The notes under the pieces are model-generated. The model had not been told where the DNA came from, made no database searches, and saw only the letters and a program-made list of their open reading frames with translations. Positions 1 to 13,300 of a DNA stretch of 64,000 bases are shown piece by piece (position 1 is the stretch's first letter; every line of letters starts with the position of its first letter). Origin of the DNA: Leptasterias polaris (lineage: Eukaryota > Echinodermata > Asteroidea > Forcipulatida > Asteriidae); NCBI GenBank assembly GCA_037783415.1, contig JAZGTN010000036.1:196001-260000 (forward strand), written 5' to 3'. The translations under genes were made by a program, and so were the position numbers.

Positions 1-1425
1 AAAGTTTAATGACATGATCTAGGAATGTAGTATAAATGTCATGCATGTTATCTTGCATTGTTATTACATCCCAGTCGGTTGCATTTAAATCATTATTCAG
101 GGGTAGAAATAGACATCCGACATACCGGGGCCTAATTTAGCCCCTAGGTGAGCAAAAAAAGGACCCGGCCCAGGGGCTGTCTCCCTGGGACTAGGGGCTT
201 TTCCCGAACTAATTTTATAAATCAATATTGCACGGCGCTGCCCCCACAAATATAACGAAAACTACCAGCATGTACGAAACAACCAACGTTTTGAAAAAGT
301 GTTTGATGAAACTTTTTCGGTGGACAATTTTTGGTTTATGGCCCCGACAGTATGACATATTTTTTTTGTACCTTGTAGAAATGCCTATAAACCAGTGGAG
401 CCTTACATGTTTCTAAGTTTTGGTCAAAGGAGAGGAGACTCTTTGCTTGGCAAGAAAAACCACAAAAATTGTATCTAGGGACTGTTAACATCGCGCGCAG
501 AGAGGTAAAAGATTTGCATCGATTTCAGGGTCGCCTTGAATACAGGTCGTCCTACGACACACAATTTTCGAAGTGTACAAAAAAAAAAACACGGAAGTAA
601 AGTTTGTAAAATTGCGTTTTTTGGACGATCTTTTTCCTTTATTTCTGCCCTTAATAATACTGTTTTCATCAACAACAATTTTCATGGATTCGTAATTTGA
701 GGATCGGTTTTATAGAACTTTTTTTGCACTGAAATCTTCGGATTTAAGAACGCACATTGGGAAAATTGTGTGGCGACAGCGATGTGTTTATGAGTACAAG
801 GTTAAAATTTTGCACGAAATATAACAGGAACAAGGTTAAAATTGGACTCCACCGCACGTCTTCCGCCCCTGGAAATTCGAGTTGTGTGTTTCCCTTCTCG
901 CCTTCCTATTATTGTATGGAACATGAAGGAGAGAGCCAGACTAATAATAATGCATGCGTGTTTTACTGGAAATAAACGATCGCGATCAAACAACTTGTCA
1001 AACAATTTTTTTTGCCAAACCATGTGGGTGTAAAGTTTCTTTTATAACTGTTCATGTAAGAATGGGACCAAGGTTTTTTTTAAAGCGCCGGAAGCGTTGT
1101 AGAAATAGAGGGTCAAGGGGCTTTTTATTGGGGACCAAGCGCTAATAGCGCCGGTTTATTTCGAAGCCTGATTATTAAAACATTGGATATTATTATCAGT
1201 AAAATAATGTTTTTTATAGTTTTCCTTATTTTGTAAATGATCTCTTATGTCAGTTTGCAAAACACCAGCAGTATGATTCAGCATTCAGCAAGTCATTTGT
1301 TAAAATATTATCAATCAGAGTTGCACTACCTGCACTTGGTTCTGTATCTTGAAGTGGAACAGTCCATATGGAATCTCAGATATATACCCATTGCACTCGT
1401 GACAACCCAATATTTGTACAGTGTT
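1..1425. other. Stretch with no recognised gene
   Basis: I see no convincing exon, RNA gene or defined repeat here. Open frames are short and AT-rich, without family resemblance. Around 120-205 there is a C/G-rich patch with repeated CCCCTAG/AGGGGC words, which may be a decayed repeat. Confidence 0.4.
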
Positions 1426-2613
1426 TCATGCAATTAGCTGATGATCAATGTTTTGGTGAAATACCTTCTTGCCATGAGCACCAGCTGGGCGGTCATTGTT
1501 TCCTGCATCAGAATTCTCATCAGAATCACCCCCAGGAGGATCAGAGTCACCGTCAGAACTTTCGAGGACAGAGTCATCAGAGTCGCCGTCAGAGCCATTG
1601 GGGTCGTCATCGTCGCCATCAGGGGGGCCATCAGAGTCGTCTTCGGAACCATCAGGGTCGCCATCAGGGTCACCACCACAGCCAAGAAGATCAGGGTCAT
1701 GGCCAGCACCATCAGAGTCATATCGAGGAGCATCGGAGTCACCTCCATCCATGAAGTCACCTGTCATGCCTGTATTGTCAGATACACCATCATCTGCTGG
1801 CCCTTCAGCAAGTTCTTCAGGATTACAGGAGCGAGTGGACGATGTGCCGATATTGATGTCACAATGCCTGTAGTGTTAGTGTATGTTATGTTAAGATAAA
1901 ATAAATTTTACATTTTACATTGTTCATCAAGCAACATGGTGAATGAAAGAGTTAAAGCCTAAAGGGTTATCTAAAAGTTATGTAGATTGTAGCTCATGCT
2001 TTGAAAAGGTTTTGAAATTTTAAATTAACTTTAAGTTTAATTAAAACAATGATTTATTTGCAACTTCGCTGGTATTTACTATGCACCAGACTGAGATTGA
2101 GAAGTGAGATTGGTATTTTCGTATTAAATACACCCCGCTCTGCCGCATTTGACCACAAGTTAAACGTAATTCTGATTGTCCTGACATGAAGTCTTGACTC
2201 AAATGTGCATGATGCGATGCGGAGTTGGCATGGTTGGAAGTTTTGGGAACTCCAAAATGGCTCCAAAATTATTACCCGCCCCCCAAAAAAAATAACAATA
2301 ATTGAATAAATAAATAAATAAAAAAAAAAAAAAAAAATGGATTTGGATATTACCGTGTTGTTATCGTTTCTGTATCGCCGTCGGAGTCACCGTCGTCTGC
2401 TGACATGTCTGAAGAACTTGATTTTGAATACGGAATACTTCCCCCCAATCGTCTTTTCCTCCTCCTCGCCTTCGGAATGATGATGGAGGTATCGCGAAGA
2501 AAACGCTTGTAAGGCCCCCTTGTAATTACTAGCTGCTGTTCTTGTCGAATTGCTGTTCCAGTGGCTGAAGTAGTAGATGAATTAGGAACGCCATTCTTTT
2601 CGGTTTCGGCCAT
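1426..2613 (-). CDS. Acidic two-exon protein, possibly the N-terminal part of a CACTA/EnSpm transposase
   Basis: Exon 1 runs 2613-2354. It starts with ATG (MAETEKNG) and ends at a GTAATA donor in phase 2. Exon 2 starts at 1867 after a CTACAG acceptor and supplies the one base needed, then stays open to a TGA at 1426, giving 233 aa. Another possible donor (AAG|GTATTT near 1472) could carry the frame into an exon I did not find. Residues about 45-65 contain a YKRFLRD...IP word followed by a basic cluster (RRRKRR). This resembles the YKRYLDDPSTSIP start of the CACTA transposase at 18.5-21.3 kb. The rest is a long Asp/Ser/Gly-rich run (DSDG, GDPDGDPDG). No catalytic domain is visible. The splice phases fit well; the CACTA link is inference from a short motif plus an acidic tail. 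Confidence 0.5.
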
Positions 2614-2966
2614 CACAAAATAAATGCGAGCAATAAACGTTAATTTTCTCTGAAAAAAGCGAACAGACAATGTTACGTGGACGCTTCGTTCGCGGGAAGA
2701 GCTCGTAAACATCGCGCAGCTGGTTCTCAATATTTCTATGAAACAGATAAGCAAACTGGTACCCTGTAGGCTCCTTTACAAACACTAAGAAGACGAACAA
2801 TTTAATAAAAAATATTAATATTATTTTTTTTCGTCACATTCTTGCATGTTTTTTAAAATATACGATCGCTTATTTATCGAGATAAAAACTGCAACAGAAA
2901 GGGAAAAAGAAGAAGAAGGTTTGCCTTATAATAGACAGGTGGAATAAATTATGAATTTTGACATAG
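2614..2966. other. Non-coding gap
   Basis: The sequence between the acidic gene and the TIR of the next element is A/T-rich. It may contain the promoter of the minus-strand gene at 2613, but I recognise no specific site. Confidence 0.3.
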
Positions 2967-3527
2967 GCAGTAGTGTCAGGGTATAGATGACAACTATGCC
3001 TAAAATGTTCCTTAGGTCACCACCTTTAATTTAACGGGTGTTGTCATATTTTAAAATTAGCCGAATATGCAAATTAGGGAGGTCAAAGGAGGTCAAAATG
3101 AAAAAAATTGGATTTGGCACCAAATTTGACCTCAAGTGGTAGATCTATCCATAAAAACTGTTGTTACCATCAGATTAACATACCAAGCCTGTAAAATTAA
3201 GACTTAATCTTTTATCTTGTACACAAATGTATAGCAAAATGAAAACTAAAAGTGTGATTTTCTCAAAAAGTGAATATCTTAAGTATACCAAAGTTGTTTG
3301 GACTCCCTGTCCCAAAATTGCATAATATTTGTTTCAAACAACTTTTTTTTTAAAGGTAAATAAACCCAGGCAGTTTTTAAAACAAAAATAATTCATATCA
3401 CACCTTCATATATGGTGTAATGAAACAAGAAGGTATATGTTATTCACGCGATAAATTTGAACGCGAGTGGCCGTTTGTATGGTAAAGATAGTATACAGGT
3501 CTAGAGATTCAACTAAGCAGTAGTATC
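2967..3527 (+). repeat. Left terminal inverted repeat of the Academ-like element
   Basis: It begins GCAGTAGTGTCAGGG and pairs with 9491-10050 in reverse complement. Differences are scattered substitutions and small indels, so the copy is not brand new. It contains several AGGTCAAA words near 3088-3130. Confidence 0.75.
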
Positions 3528-3650
3528 TGTGTATATATGCCAACTGTGCTTAAAATAATGGTCACTAACTTATTAAGTAGGTGTTTTCACTTTTCAAGTA
3601 GCCGAATATGCTCATAAGAAAGGTCAAAGGTCAATCGAGGTCAAATTTTA
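3517..3650 (+). repeat. Diverged direct copy of the element terminus
   Basis: About 550 bp inside the left end, the terminal motif recurs in the same orientation: GCAGTAGTATCTGTG, then CCAACTGTGCTTAAAAT, TAGCCGAATATG and AGGTCAAAGGTCAA. It is clearly more diverged than the TIR pair. The right arm shows the matching situation: TTGGATTTCTAGACC outside 10050 resembles TTGGAATCTCTAGAACC near 9505. The termini therefore seem to be built of repeated units. Confidence 0.55.
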
Positions 3651-3856
3651 AGTAAACAATTTGAAAACAATATTTTTTTTTAGTAAACTTTTAAAAGTTG
3701 TTAGATTTTTTTTACATGGCGGGGTACTGATACAAAACAGACTGTTGACAACAGTGATGGCCTCATGGAGGGTTTAAATATAAGTCATGTATAGGTATAT
3801 ATGAGATTACCTTCCTTACTTTGAGTACTGTGTGACTTCCATTTTGTCCGTATACA

Positions 3857-6800
3857 TCATAAATCATCATCGTCACTGTCGGCATTGTATGTGTTGTGAC
3901 AAATCCCATCACTGCAATTGCATGCACTGGTACATCTCAACTCCTTTGTTCGGCAGCCACAGTTAGCAGAAGAACATGACTTGCAACCACAGTAAGCAAG
4001 TTCAACACACTTCTTAGGAACAGCATCTTTTGTAAGAAGTGTTGGAACAAGTTCTTGAGATGCACTTTCAATGTTCCATCCATAGTTGACTGCAGACGGA
4101 AGATTGTGGTGAGGTGTAGTTGAACTCAACCAAACAAGGGTTTGGTAATGTGCTCTATTTATATGAAGTTCAAGAGCATCAGATGTGGGGGGAAGCTGCT
4201 CTGGGTCCTTTTTCCCCTTCAGGAATATTTTGAAACGGAGTTCATCAGCTGATGTTATGCTTGTTGATGGAAGATATAGCTTGCATACAAATTCCTCTGC
4301 TCTTCTTTTTGTTTGTAGTGATAGAGATTCCCTGCCTAACCCATCAAGGAGGACACTGTTATTTTCATACTTTCCATGCTGACTTTTTAGAGATGCCATG
4401 GAACTGACTGACCGTATCACATCCACTCAAAGCATGAAATCCCGGAAGATTATGTACAACTGATTGTGCTATTTGGATCTCATGTACAGGAATATTCCGC
4501 TTTTGTTGCGCAGTACCTGTCTGCATCCAAACTTCCTGACTAAGGTGTTGATAAAAGTGTAAAAGAAGAACCAGCACATCTGTGTCTCTGCAAATAACTA
4601 CAGTACGCTGGTATCCATTTTCCTTTGCTGCTAGGGCATGTAGAATGATTCGTGTATCGGCTTCTTCTTGGTTTGATTTTAGACTACTGACATCATGGCC
4701 AACTGAAGACTCTGCTCTTAACTCATCAATGAACCCTCCAGCAGTTACAACTTCACAATTGTCCAGAAGCTTTGCTTTTTCAACCAATGAAGATGAAAGA
4801 AAGTCTGTCAAATTGGCTTTGTTCTCCGGCATGTCGATAAAAGATTTCCAATTATCTGGCAACGGAACAGATGAATCATCAATAATTCTGCGGATGGGCT
4901 TGCTTTTTGATCCTGCTCTTTTGGCTCGAGTACCGCTTTTGATCGAGCCTTTCACATACCGGTCAAATGCAACATCTACTCGGGAGCAATTAATTATGTT
5001 CTTAAAGTTGCTGAATGTAGCTGATGCAAATGCCTGTGCCAAGTCACCAAATTGAGTAGCTTTCTTAGGCTTCCCCAAGGATTGGACTAGAGCCTGTCCA
5101 TCAATTATAACACAAGTTGAAAGTTGTGAAGCTGGCAGAATTGGTACGCTTTTATCTTGCTCAATGATGGTTGCAAGCTGTGATTTGTTGGTTGGTGTTC
5201 TCAGCTTACCTCCTGGTTGCGCTATTGAAAGAGGAACTGGTGATAATTCATGTGCCAAGATATGTTGCAAGTTGACATCTCGTCCAGCATCTTATGCTAT
5301 CAATAGCCTTTGAAAAAGCTTTCTGTCAGATTTGATGACTTTCTGTTTTTGATTTGATGAAGAAGCAGAACTAGATACAAGGTACATAGAATGCAGCGTC
5401 TGGGATTTCACCTTCTTAATTGGCTTATAAAAGTCGGAGCTAGACAGTCTCTCAGTAACAAAGGCACTGACTTTCTCATTTCCACGTTCACGTGCTGTCA
5501 GTAAAGCATCTCTCACTTCAAGTGGTGCTACATCCCGTGTGGATAGGCAAACTAAATTGTCAGCATTGGCTTGTGATGTATCAAATACTTTGAACCGGAC
5601 AAACTGCTTGCTGATTTTGATAACATCTTCTTCATCTCGTTTCCTCCTAGCAGGGGAAAGCTCCTTGTGTCCAACAACAGATATGTCACCGTCATCATCT
5701 AACCCAAACATTGCAAACGTTTCATCTGCCAGTCTACTGCGTTGATTGAAAGTGATGCACCACCGATCTCTAGCGGAGTCCGTACGGGTTATCCCGATCA
5801 ACCCCCCTGCTACTTTGCACTTCCTGTTGACTTGCTCCAAGGCCTGATCTGTAGAAATCTGGTTGAAGGTTTGGTTGGTCTTCTTTACAACAAATTCTCC
5901 TTGCTGAAAAGCTTGACAGACATCTGGATGGGTGGTTTCAAGTTGCTTCATGTCAGCAAGGTATACTATGCCCCATCTGGTATAATTAACACGATCATAC
6001 ACAGCAAACCATGGAAGCATTTCAGCAAAAGCTAATAAGTGCATTTCCCAGTTGCCTTCCCTTTCTGCTCTCAGGAAGTGAAGTAGAGTGGAAACCATCT
6101 TGATGTAATCCCACCAATATCTGCACAAGGAAGGCAAGGACTTCACAAACTCTTCAATGTGATGAACCAGGTTTGCTTGGATAATTGAACTCACTAGACA
6201 CTCAAAGTTGTTTGATTGTGACTCTTGGTTTTGTCCTTCAACAAATCCCTGAATGAGAACTTCAGTTGAATGGTGCAAATTCTCGGGAATGACAACTTCA
6301 TTATCTTCAGCCCATGATTGGAGGATCCTTTGGCCCTTATTCCTGAGTGCATCATATGTGAGCTTGTGTGCACGTACTGACCTATTATATGACTTTCCTT
6401 CCATGTTGTTATATGCCGTGTTCTCACCGTAAACTGAACTCTCCACCCAAACATCCTCCAGGCCAGAATCTTTCAAGTGTTTTCCTATTGCCTTGAGATA
6501 GGTTAACACAATATGAAAGCTCCCAAGTCGTAGTACAAGTGATTTGCATACTTCTGGGTTGTTCCACTGCAGTTCCTTTGCCTTGCAGTATAACTGTTAT
6601 CTAGTGTAATCACAGTTGATTGGTCAGGATTTTTGATATGGGAGATTTGCAGAGCCCGCATGATGACAGTCCACAATGTATCATTATCATGTGCTGGAGC
6701 ATTAATGATAGGAAGGAATCCTATTATTGATTTAGCTTCAGATGTATGCGAAGTGCTTTGGTTGAATGCTGTCCATGATGGAATAACTTGTTCTCTATTT

Positions 6801-8570
6801 GCTGCTTTTATTTTTGACAGTACGTATGCTAGATCCTTAGCTTCTGCTTTGATGTCTTTGGCAGTTTCATAGGTATCGGTGGTAACTTCTGAACTGAACA
6901 GAGGTACCGGGTGTGCTATCTTCAATGGGGCTTTCTGCATTTCATGGAACTCCTCTGGAACTTTCAAAGTTTTGTCTTCTGATACTGGCAAGACATTTCC
7001 ATCTGATGCAGGATTTGCTGTTCCTCTCTGAAATATTATCATTTGTGTGGCATGGAATGTACCTTTACCATCTAGCGTGTCCTCAACAACATCAATATTG
7101 TCAGCTGCAAATTGGAAGAAGTGACGTGACTCAATATTAGATGGTATGGAAACGTTCCCATTATCATGAAAGTTTTCCAACTCCTTCTTTGCTATTGTTG
7201 TATCCACTTGACGGACCTTATCATAGCTAATACAGTGCCCAGCAGAATGAAGCAAGTTGACTAATTCTTTGCTCCTTGTTGCCTGGTGAATGGTAATTCC
7301 CAATCCTACGTGCTTAGGTGTCAGGATTCGCCCTTTGGATACGGCTGAGATAATATCTTGGGATATGCTTAACACCTTATCGGATGTAACATCAGCAGCT
7401 GTTTCTTGCGGATAATTTTGTTCATCATCAGCAAAATTGCCAGTGAGAAGAATGTGGAGAAACAGGTTTAGGCTTTTGGGTATTATATTTACTGCATCCT
7501 CTTTCCTGATCCTACCACAATTATTGAACTTGGGCTGACACCTGATCTGGTTGCGTATGTGTAATGCCACATGATGTAAAGCTAGTAGCTGCTGTGTATC
7601 CTCATCGGATATGTCATGTGGCTTTAAGCTGCCTTCTAGCTCTGCTTCAACCATCTCATCAGTCTTCACCTTAAGAGCTTGGACTAATATCCCAGGTGCG
7701 ACTGCTGGAAAAAGCAGTTGTGGCTCTTGTGGGTTAAGTTGTGGAATGAATCCAATTTCATCCTGAAGATGAGATGTAAGTCTGTGCTTGAATTGGGTTT
7801 TGTTGTGATCATACACTCCCGCCACGCCTCCTAGTGATGTTAGTAGCTGAGAATATCGCAGCCAAACTTCTCTAAGTGTATATACTTCCCCACGATGGAA
7901 CCCTCTGCGTAATTCATCAACAGTCTGCTTCAAAGAAACGACATCAGGCTTGCTTGTCTCACCAGTGTCACTGTTTTTTTCAACTCTTCTGTAGAACTCT
8001 TTTTTGCAGCTGTCGTGGTATTTTGCATCGGCCGCAATCAAGTCGATATATCCAGCCAATTTACATCTCATCACATAATCACTCTGTGCAGCATCAATTA
8101 TTTTAGTTGACACACTTTTAACACTGACGTCGTGCAGTTTAGTTTCTCTGCCCTTATACTTCTTGGTGTCTTGACAGAATATGCATAGGTCAGTATTGAG
8201 TTTAGACACCAAACTTCTTGAAACGGGGCGTATGGGATCTGGTTGTTTTTGCAATTGGGCCTCTGAAGTGGATGGACTTTTAGTTAACATCCGTTTCTCA
8301 TATTTGTTCTTCAAACGCGTGGTGTATAATTGTGTTGTGAAAGCTGAGTAGCAATTTTTATGATCTAAGATACTTGATTTATCAAACATGTCATCAAGAT
8401 CAACATTGGAAAGCCTCTCAAAATCTTCATGATCATCATTGTACTTAGCTCTATTTTTCGTAGCTTCTTTGAGACACTGGAACCTCACATCACTCATTGG
8501 AGTGAGTTTGTTATTCTTCTTCCTGCCTTGACAGAAAATGCACTCTGTCCAATCGATATGGATATCACGA
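3857..8570 (-). pseudogene. Broken gene for a large transposon protein with a PIN/XPG-like nuclease signature and CXC-type tail
   Basis: A single reading path of about 1500 codons runs 8570 to 3857. The N-terminus has Cys/His clusters (WTECIFCQ near 8520, then LCIFCQ and KYHDSC). The middle (6500-5300) contains AFAEMLPWFAVYDRVNYTRW and DQALEQVNRKCKVAGGLIGI, words common in large uncharacterised invertebrate proteins. The 5270-4365 part carries QEEADTRIILHA, CRDTDVLVLL and LSGCDTVSQFHG, an acidic signature like PIN/XPG nucleases. The C-terminus has a cysteine array (YCGCKSCSSANCGC) like CXC domains, then an acidic tail. Lesions are a one-base gain near 6600, an in-frame TAA at about 5290, and a frame change near 4365. 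The first start codon is not resolved, since the frame is closed upstream of 8571. It is probably the transposase-associated gene of the surrounding element and no longer codes for a full protein. Confidence 0.7.
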
Positions 8571-8574
8571 GATC

Positions 8575-9490
8575 ACTTGAGGGCTGGAAGATTGCCAATG
8601 GGTTCCATGGCTGCGAAAAAGAACCTGAAAATGTATATGGAAGAAGTGACCGACGTGACTCAATATACATTAATATGGTATAGAAACGTTTCCATTTAAG
8701 TTGTCCAACTGTCATAAACAAGCTACTACATACAAGTGTGGAACATTCGACAGGGAGTTTAATCAATTAAGATTTCTTTATTTAGGGAATTCACATCATT
8801 TCAGGACTAGGAAGTATCTGTTTGGCCACTCATGTGGGTTATTAGCTCGGTTGCCCGCATGGTATCCCCAGAGTGTTGTGGTACGTAGGTGTAATCTGAA
8901 TTCACTGTGTATTATTATTGTCCTCTACAAATAAGCAGAGAGATAAGGGAGAGAAAATGCCCAGACATACAAACAGTGATGTACGCTTTCTGCATCCTAC
9001 TCATATAGACACTGTTCAACACCAAATAAGAAAACTACCACACATGCAAAATAACAATTTTCATGTGCCACTATGAAAGTAACATCCATAGTCTTGCAAC
9101 TGGTACATCATGAAACACTTTAGTAAAGATTTCAGGCCTAAACAGGGGTCAGACTTATTTAAATGACAGTAACAATGTACATCTCAAAGTATTTGGAAAT
9201 AGGACATGTAAAAGATGATATATAAATGAAAGGAAGACTTACCGTTCTGCTGAGATTTGTGTAAAATTAAGGTCTGATCATGGCATGCCTACAGCTCATA
9301 ATAATCTAAATTGTCTGATCTACACACACAGACTAGACATTCACTGTACATGTGATCACCCAGCCTCTAAAATAAAAGTATTACAATTAAAGTATTGTAA
9401 TACAATCAAACAAAATAACTGGAGTAGCATGGCAATTGTACACACACACACATAACAACATGTACATAAGGTGTACATTTTAGATGTTAA
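8575..9490. other. Internal 5' flank of the Academ-like gene
   Basis: This lies between the broken gene and the right TIR. It probably holds missing first exon(s) or the promoter, but I can support no particular exon. There is a short CA repeat near 9440. Confidence 0.3.
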
Positions 9491-10050
9491 ATACTACTGC
9501 CTAGTTGGAATCTCTAGAACCGTATGCTATACATCTTTACCATATAAACGGCCACTATGCGTTCAAAGTTACCGTGTGAATAACGTATATATCTTCTTTT
9601 ATGAAGGTGTGATATGAATTATTTTTCTTTTAAAAACTGCCTGGGTTTATTTACCTTTAAAAAAAAAAGTTGTTTGAAACAAATATATGCACTTTTGGGA
9701 CAGGGAGTACAAACAACTTTGGTATACTTAAGATATTCACTTTTTGAGAAAATCACACTTTTAGTTTTCATTTTGCTATACATTTGTGTACAAGATAAAA
9801 GATTAAGTCTTAATTTTACAGGCTTGGTATGTTAATCTGATGGTAACAACAGTTTTTATGGATAGATCTACCACTTGAGGTCAAATTTGGTGCCAAATCC
9901 AAAAAATTTCAATTTGACCTTATTTGACCTTTGACCTCCCTAATTTGCATATTCGGCTAATTTTAAAATATGACAACACCCGTTAAATTAAAGGTAGTGA
10001 CCTAAGGAATATTTTAAGCATAGTTGTCATCTATACCCTGACACTACTGG
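9491..10050 (-). repeat. Right terminal inverted repeat of the Academ-like element
   Basis: Reverse complement of 2967-3527, ending GACACTACTGG. Some matching sequence continues to about 10085 and resembles the inner repeat unit, so the true border could lie slightly further right. Confidence 0.7.
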
Positions 10051-10351
10051 CTGGTTGGATTTCTAGACCTTTATATCAACTTTACCTCTAGTCTATAAGT
10101 CTTAGTGAAACCCATCCACCGTTCCCGTCTGAAATCCAGCCTTCATTTCTCAGTATATGATCGTTTTGATGCACAGCTACAGACTAGACGGTGACCTCAT
10201 ACAAATCGCGCGCGAATAATCAACACTCGCTCTCTCGTCCGTCTACCTAGCTAGCTATAGTCACACGCATGCCACCGATATATATCTTCCCTTTAACATT
10301 TTGACCTGGTTACCGTCGTTTCTGGCATTATTAAAGTTATTGACCTCCAGA
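10051..10351 (+). promoter_or_regulatory. Probable 5' flank of the first BEN-domain gene
   Basis: About 300 bp separate the right TIR from the first BEN exon. It contains CpG-bearing words such as AATCGCGCGCG near 10204, unusual for this AT-rich window, which fits a promoter. No TATA box or start site can be assigned with confidence. Confidence 0.3.
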
Positions 10352-13300
10352 ATGAATATGAAGTTCGCACTGTTTGACTTCTTTGAAGAAAACTGTGTGG
10401 AAATCGGCGAGTATTCCTGGATTTGCGACGACGAGGGGGAGGACCTACCGCCTTTCGACGAGGAAACCTGGCCTCATTCCATGATGGTCATGGTAGAATG
10501 GCGAAGTTCTGGGAACAAGCGACACCGAGGGAAAAAATTTCCGGCGAAGGTCATTAGTTTTTCAGGTGAGAATATGTCGTGTGTGAAGTCGGCGAGTGTC
10601 ATGTTGATGTTCATCATTTAATTTGGGTAATAAATCTCGTCATCATGTTACTGTTAGTATAATCCATATCATAATCATGGTTATCAAAGTCAACACTCTT
10701 CATTTATAAATATGTTATGTGTTTTGGGTTTTTTTCATTGTATAATTTTGTTTTATCGTCAGCGTCTTACATACTTAAGACGGGATTCTCTTACTTAGAC
10801 TTTTAGAGTACGTTTCCATGCACGACCATTGCATTGGTGCCTGCCACGGTCACAGTGTGGAAACTTTTTATGATGTTGGTTGTTCTGCTCTAGAGCTATT
10901 CTTGAGAAGTTATTAAATGTATTGAATTTATTGGGGTTTCATTGGAGCACTGGTCGTAAGGAGGGTAAGGGCCTGGCTATGTTGTGTTAATATAAATAAT
11001 ATTTTATAAAATATAAGGCTAGTTTTGCGGAGACATCTCTCTGTGTAGGCTACTTTTTATTTGTTTTTACTTTGTTATTTTGTTGTTTGTTAGTTTGGAG
11101 GTAGGTAGGTTGGTCAAACCATCCATGGACCAATAAACTAGTTTAGTGCTCCATGGTCAAAAACTGTTGTTCAGTGCAAACATTTTTCAGTATATTTCAG
11201 TGTCTTGGACCATAGAGAAAGGACCATTGGACCATGCCTTGCTCCATTGGGTTGTGTAATTTCCAAGTAAAGCTGGTTTTATTACTTAATCCCCTGGCAC
11301 CTTGGCTAGTTTCTTTTGTTATTTAGATTTTTTAGGCCTTATTTAGATGTAAAAAAAAGAGTGTTTTCTGGTATACTGTACATGTTGGCCTATGGTTTAG
11401 CTTTTATATATATATATTTCATAAGAATAAGATTCATTTCTCAGCACCACTTTTCATTTGTATTTTCTTTGTATTTACAACTCATGTACTGGTTTTTTTT
11501 TTCTAAAGCAAATCGTCCAATTCATAACTCTGACATAGGCTTTTCTGATAAAAGACTTTTCTAATAAAAGAGTCAAATAAGAGGTATAGTACAGTAGCTG
11601 AGAAACATCTTCATTTAATGTTACATGGGAAAAAGATGTTGCACAATTATAGGCCCCATGAATGCTAATTATTACCATATTCAATTTGAACTGTTATAAT
11701 GGAACACCTTTTTCCTTCTTTACATGCACACCAGACAAGAGAGAAGAGCTTGTTCAGGTGAGAAATGATATGACGAAGCGGGCATCCAAAAGCGCATCAA
11801 GTGTAAGTGCAGGGGAGATGGGGAGAGGGAAACGATTACCCGTCAAGAAGAGGCCCTTTGAGGATGATGATTCCAACAGCGATGATGAGGTGAGTGCAGA
11901 ATTATTAACCGAGTTTTCACACATTATGTATTTGCATGTACTGCACTGTTTTCACAAGGTGACATGAGCCTTGTGCTAACATCATACTTGTGCATCTTGT
12001 GCATACATTCCTATGCACATTGCATGGTTTAGTCATGTCTTTTGCCTTCATCTGGCATTGAAAAAAATGTAAAGCCATTACTTTGGCAGATATCCATACC
12101 AATTTGAACACTTTAGGGAATCCGTATTTTTGGGCTATGAATAATATTTATGCTATTTCCTGGCACACAAGGGCAGAAAGAACTTTTCACTGACTAAAAG
12201 AATCCAGACTTAGTTAACGAGAATATTACACAATTAAGAGACCCACTTCAAAAAAAGTTAATAAATCAAGCAATATTTGTGCCCAAGTCGGTTACACAAC
12301 TCATAGAAAATTAACTTGTTTCCTTCCCGTTTGTTTTTACGTGCAGGTGAAAGCAGCTCAAATCTTGTTTCCCTTATTCTGGTGAATATGTCGGTTCATT
12401 CTACTTGTTAAAAGCATGTTCAGTCATTGAACTTCCCCCAAATCGTTATCTCTACATGTGTAGCAATGTTAATCCAAGCAATCATTCCCCTTAAAACTGA
12501 TTTTTCATCAAAATAACATATTTACCTTCAAGTAAACTCATTAGTTTATGAACTATGTACATGTAACCCTAAGTGTTTTTAAATTCTATTCATTTCAAAT
12601 TTGTTTGGACCAATTCGTAAACTTTCAGTACAAGTACAAGCCAAAAAAAGAAGATTTTTTTATACATAGTACCTTTCTTTTGTTAATCTTTTACAAAAGC
12701 TTTATAGTCACAGTATCGCACTCACCAATTTTACAAACATTAACATGTAACAGGAATTTATGCTTTGGTGTGCATGTAACTAAAAAAAGTACATGTGGCA
12801 CCAACATGCACACTATTAGCACGTGACGTAATATGTACATTACCTAGCCTTGCTGGTAAAGAGTTCTTCATAAAACGTTCAGAATAGAACACAGTTACTC
12901 ATTGAGGATTCCAGTTTGCTTAAAGATACATGGAATATTTTAACATCGGAGATGTTAATCATGTTGAATCATATTCCACAGGTTTTTGTTGCTGCCAAGT
13001 TGAAACCACATGTCAAATCAAAGTACACCTAAAAGGAATGTGACATGAGCTGTACATGCATCTTGGTCACGAGTCATACCATTCTGTTGTATTCGTCCAT
13101 GATTCATGTGTATTTCTATTTACAACTACCACTTTTTTAGGAGCCGTGCTGCAATGCAAACAAAAAGTTAAAAGATAATGAAGACCAGGTGAGGGACCTG
13201 AAGGTAGAGCTAGAAAAGGAGAGGCGGGAGAAAATGAACTACAAGAAGGAAGCGAGGAATCTTCGCAGAACTTTGGCATTGATAGAGAGTAAGTCTGATT

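Larger units (their letters stand above)
2967..10050 (-). mobile_element. Academ-like DNA transposon with long TIRs
   Basis: Two arms of about 560 bp (2967-3527 and 9491-10050) are inverted copies of each other and enclose one large minus-strand gene. The arms align over nearly their whole length; examples are GTCAGGGTATAGATGACAAC at 2975 and its complement ending near 10042, and TAGCCGAATATGCAAATTAG near 3059 matched near 9957. The exact outer borders are uncertain because the end motif also recurs inside each arm. I could not identify a target duplication. The encoded protein combines zinc fingers with a PIN/XPG-like nuclease signature, which I associate with the Academ superfamily. That assignment is tentative. 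Confidence 0.6.

Noticed and set aside
1496..1873. Plus-strand Ser/Glu/Pro-rich open frame (SESPSE repeats)
   Set aside because: It is the antisense shadow of the acidic Asp/Ser/Gly exon, whose minus-strand frame has matching splice sites and phase.
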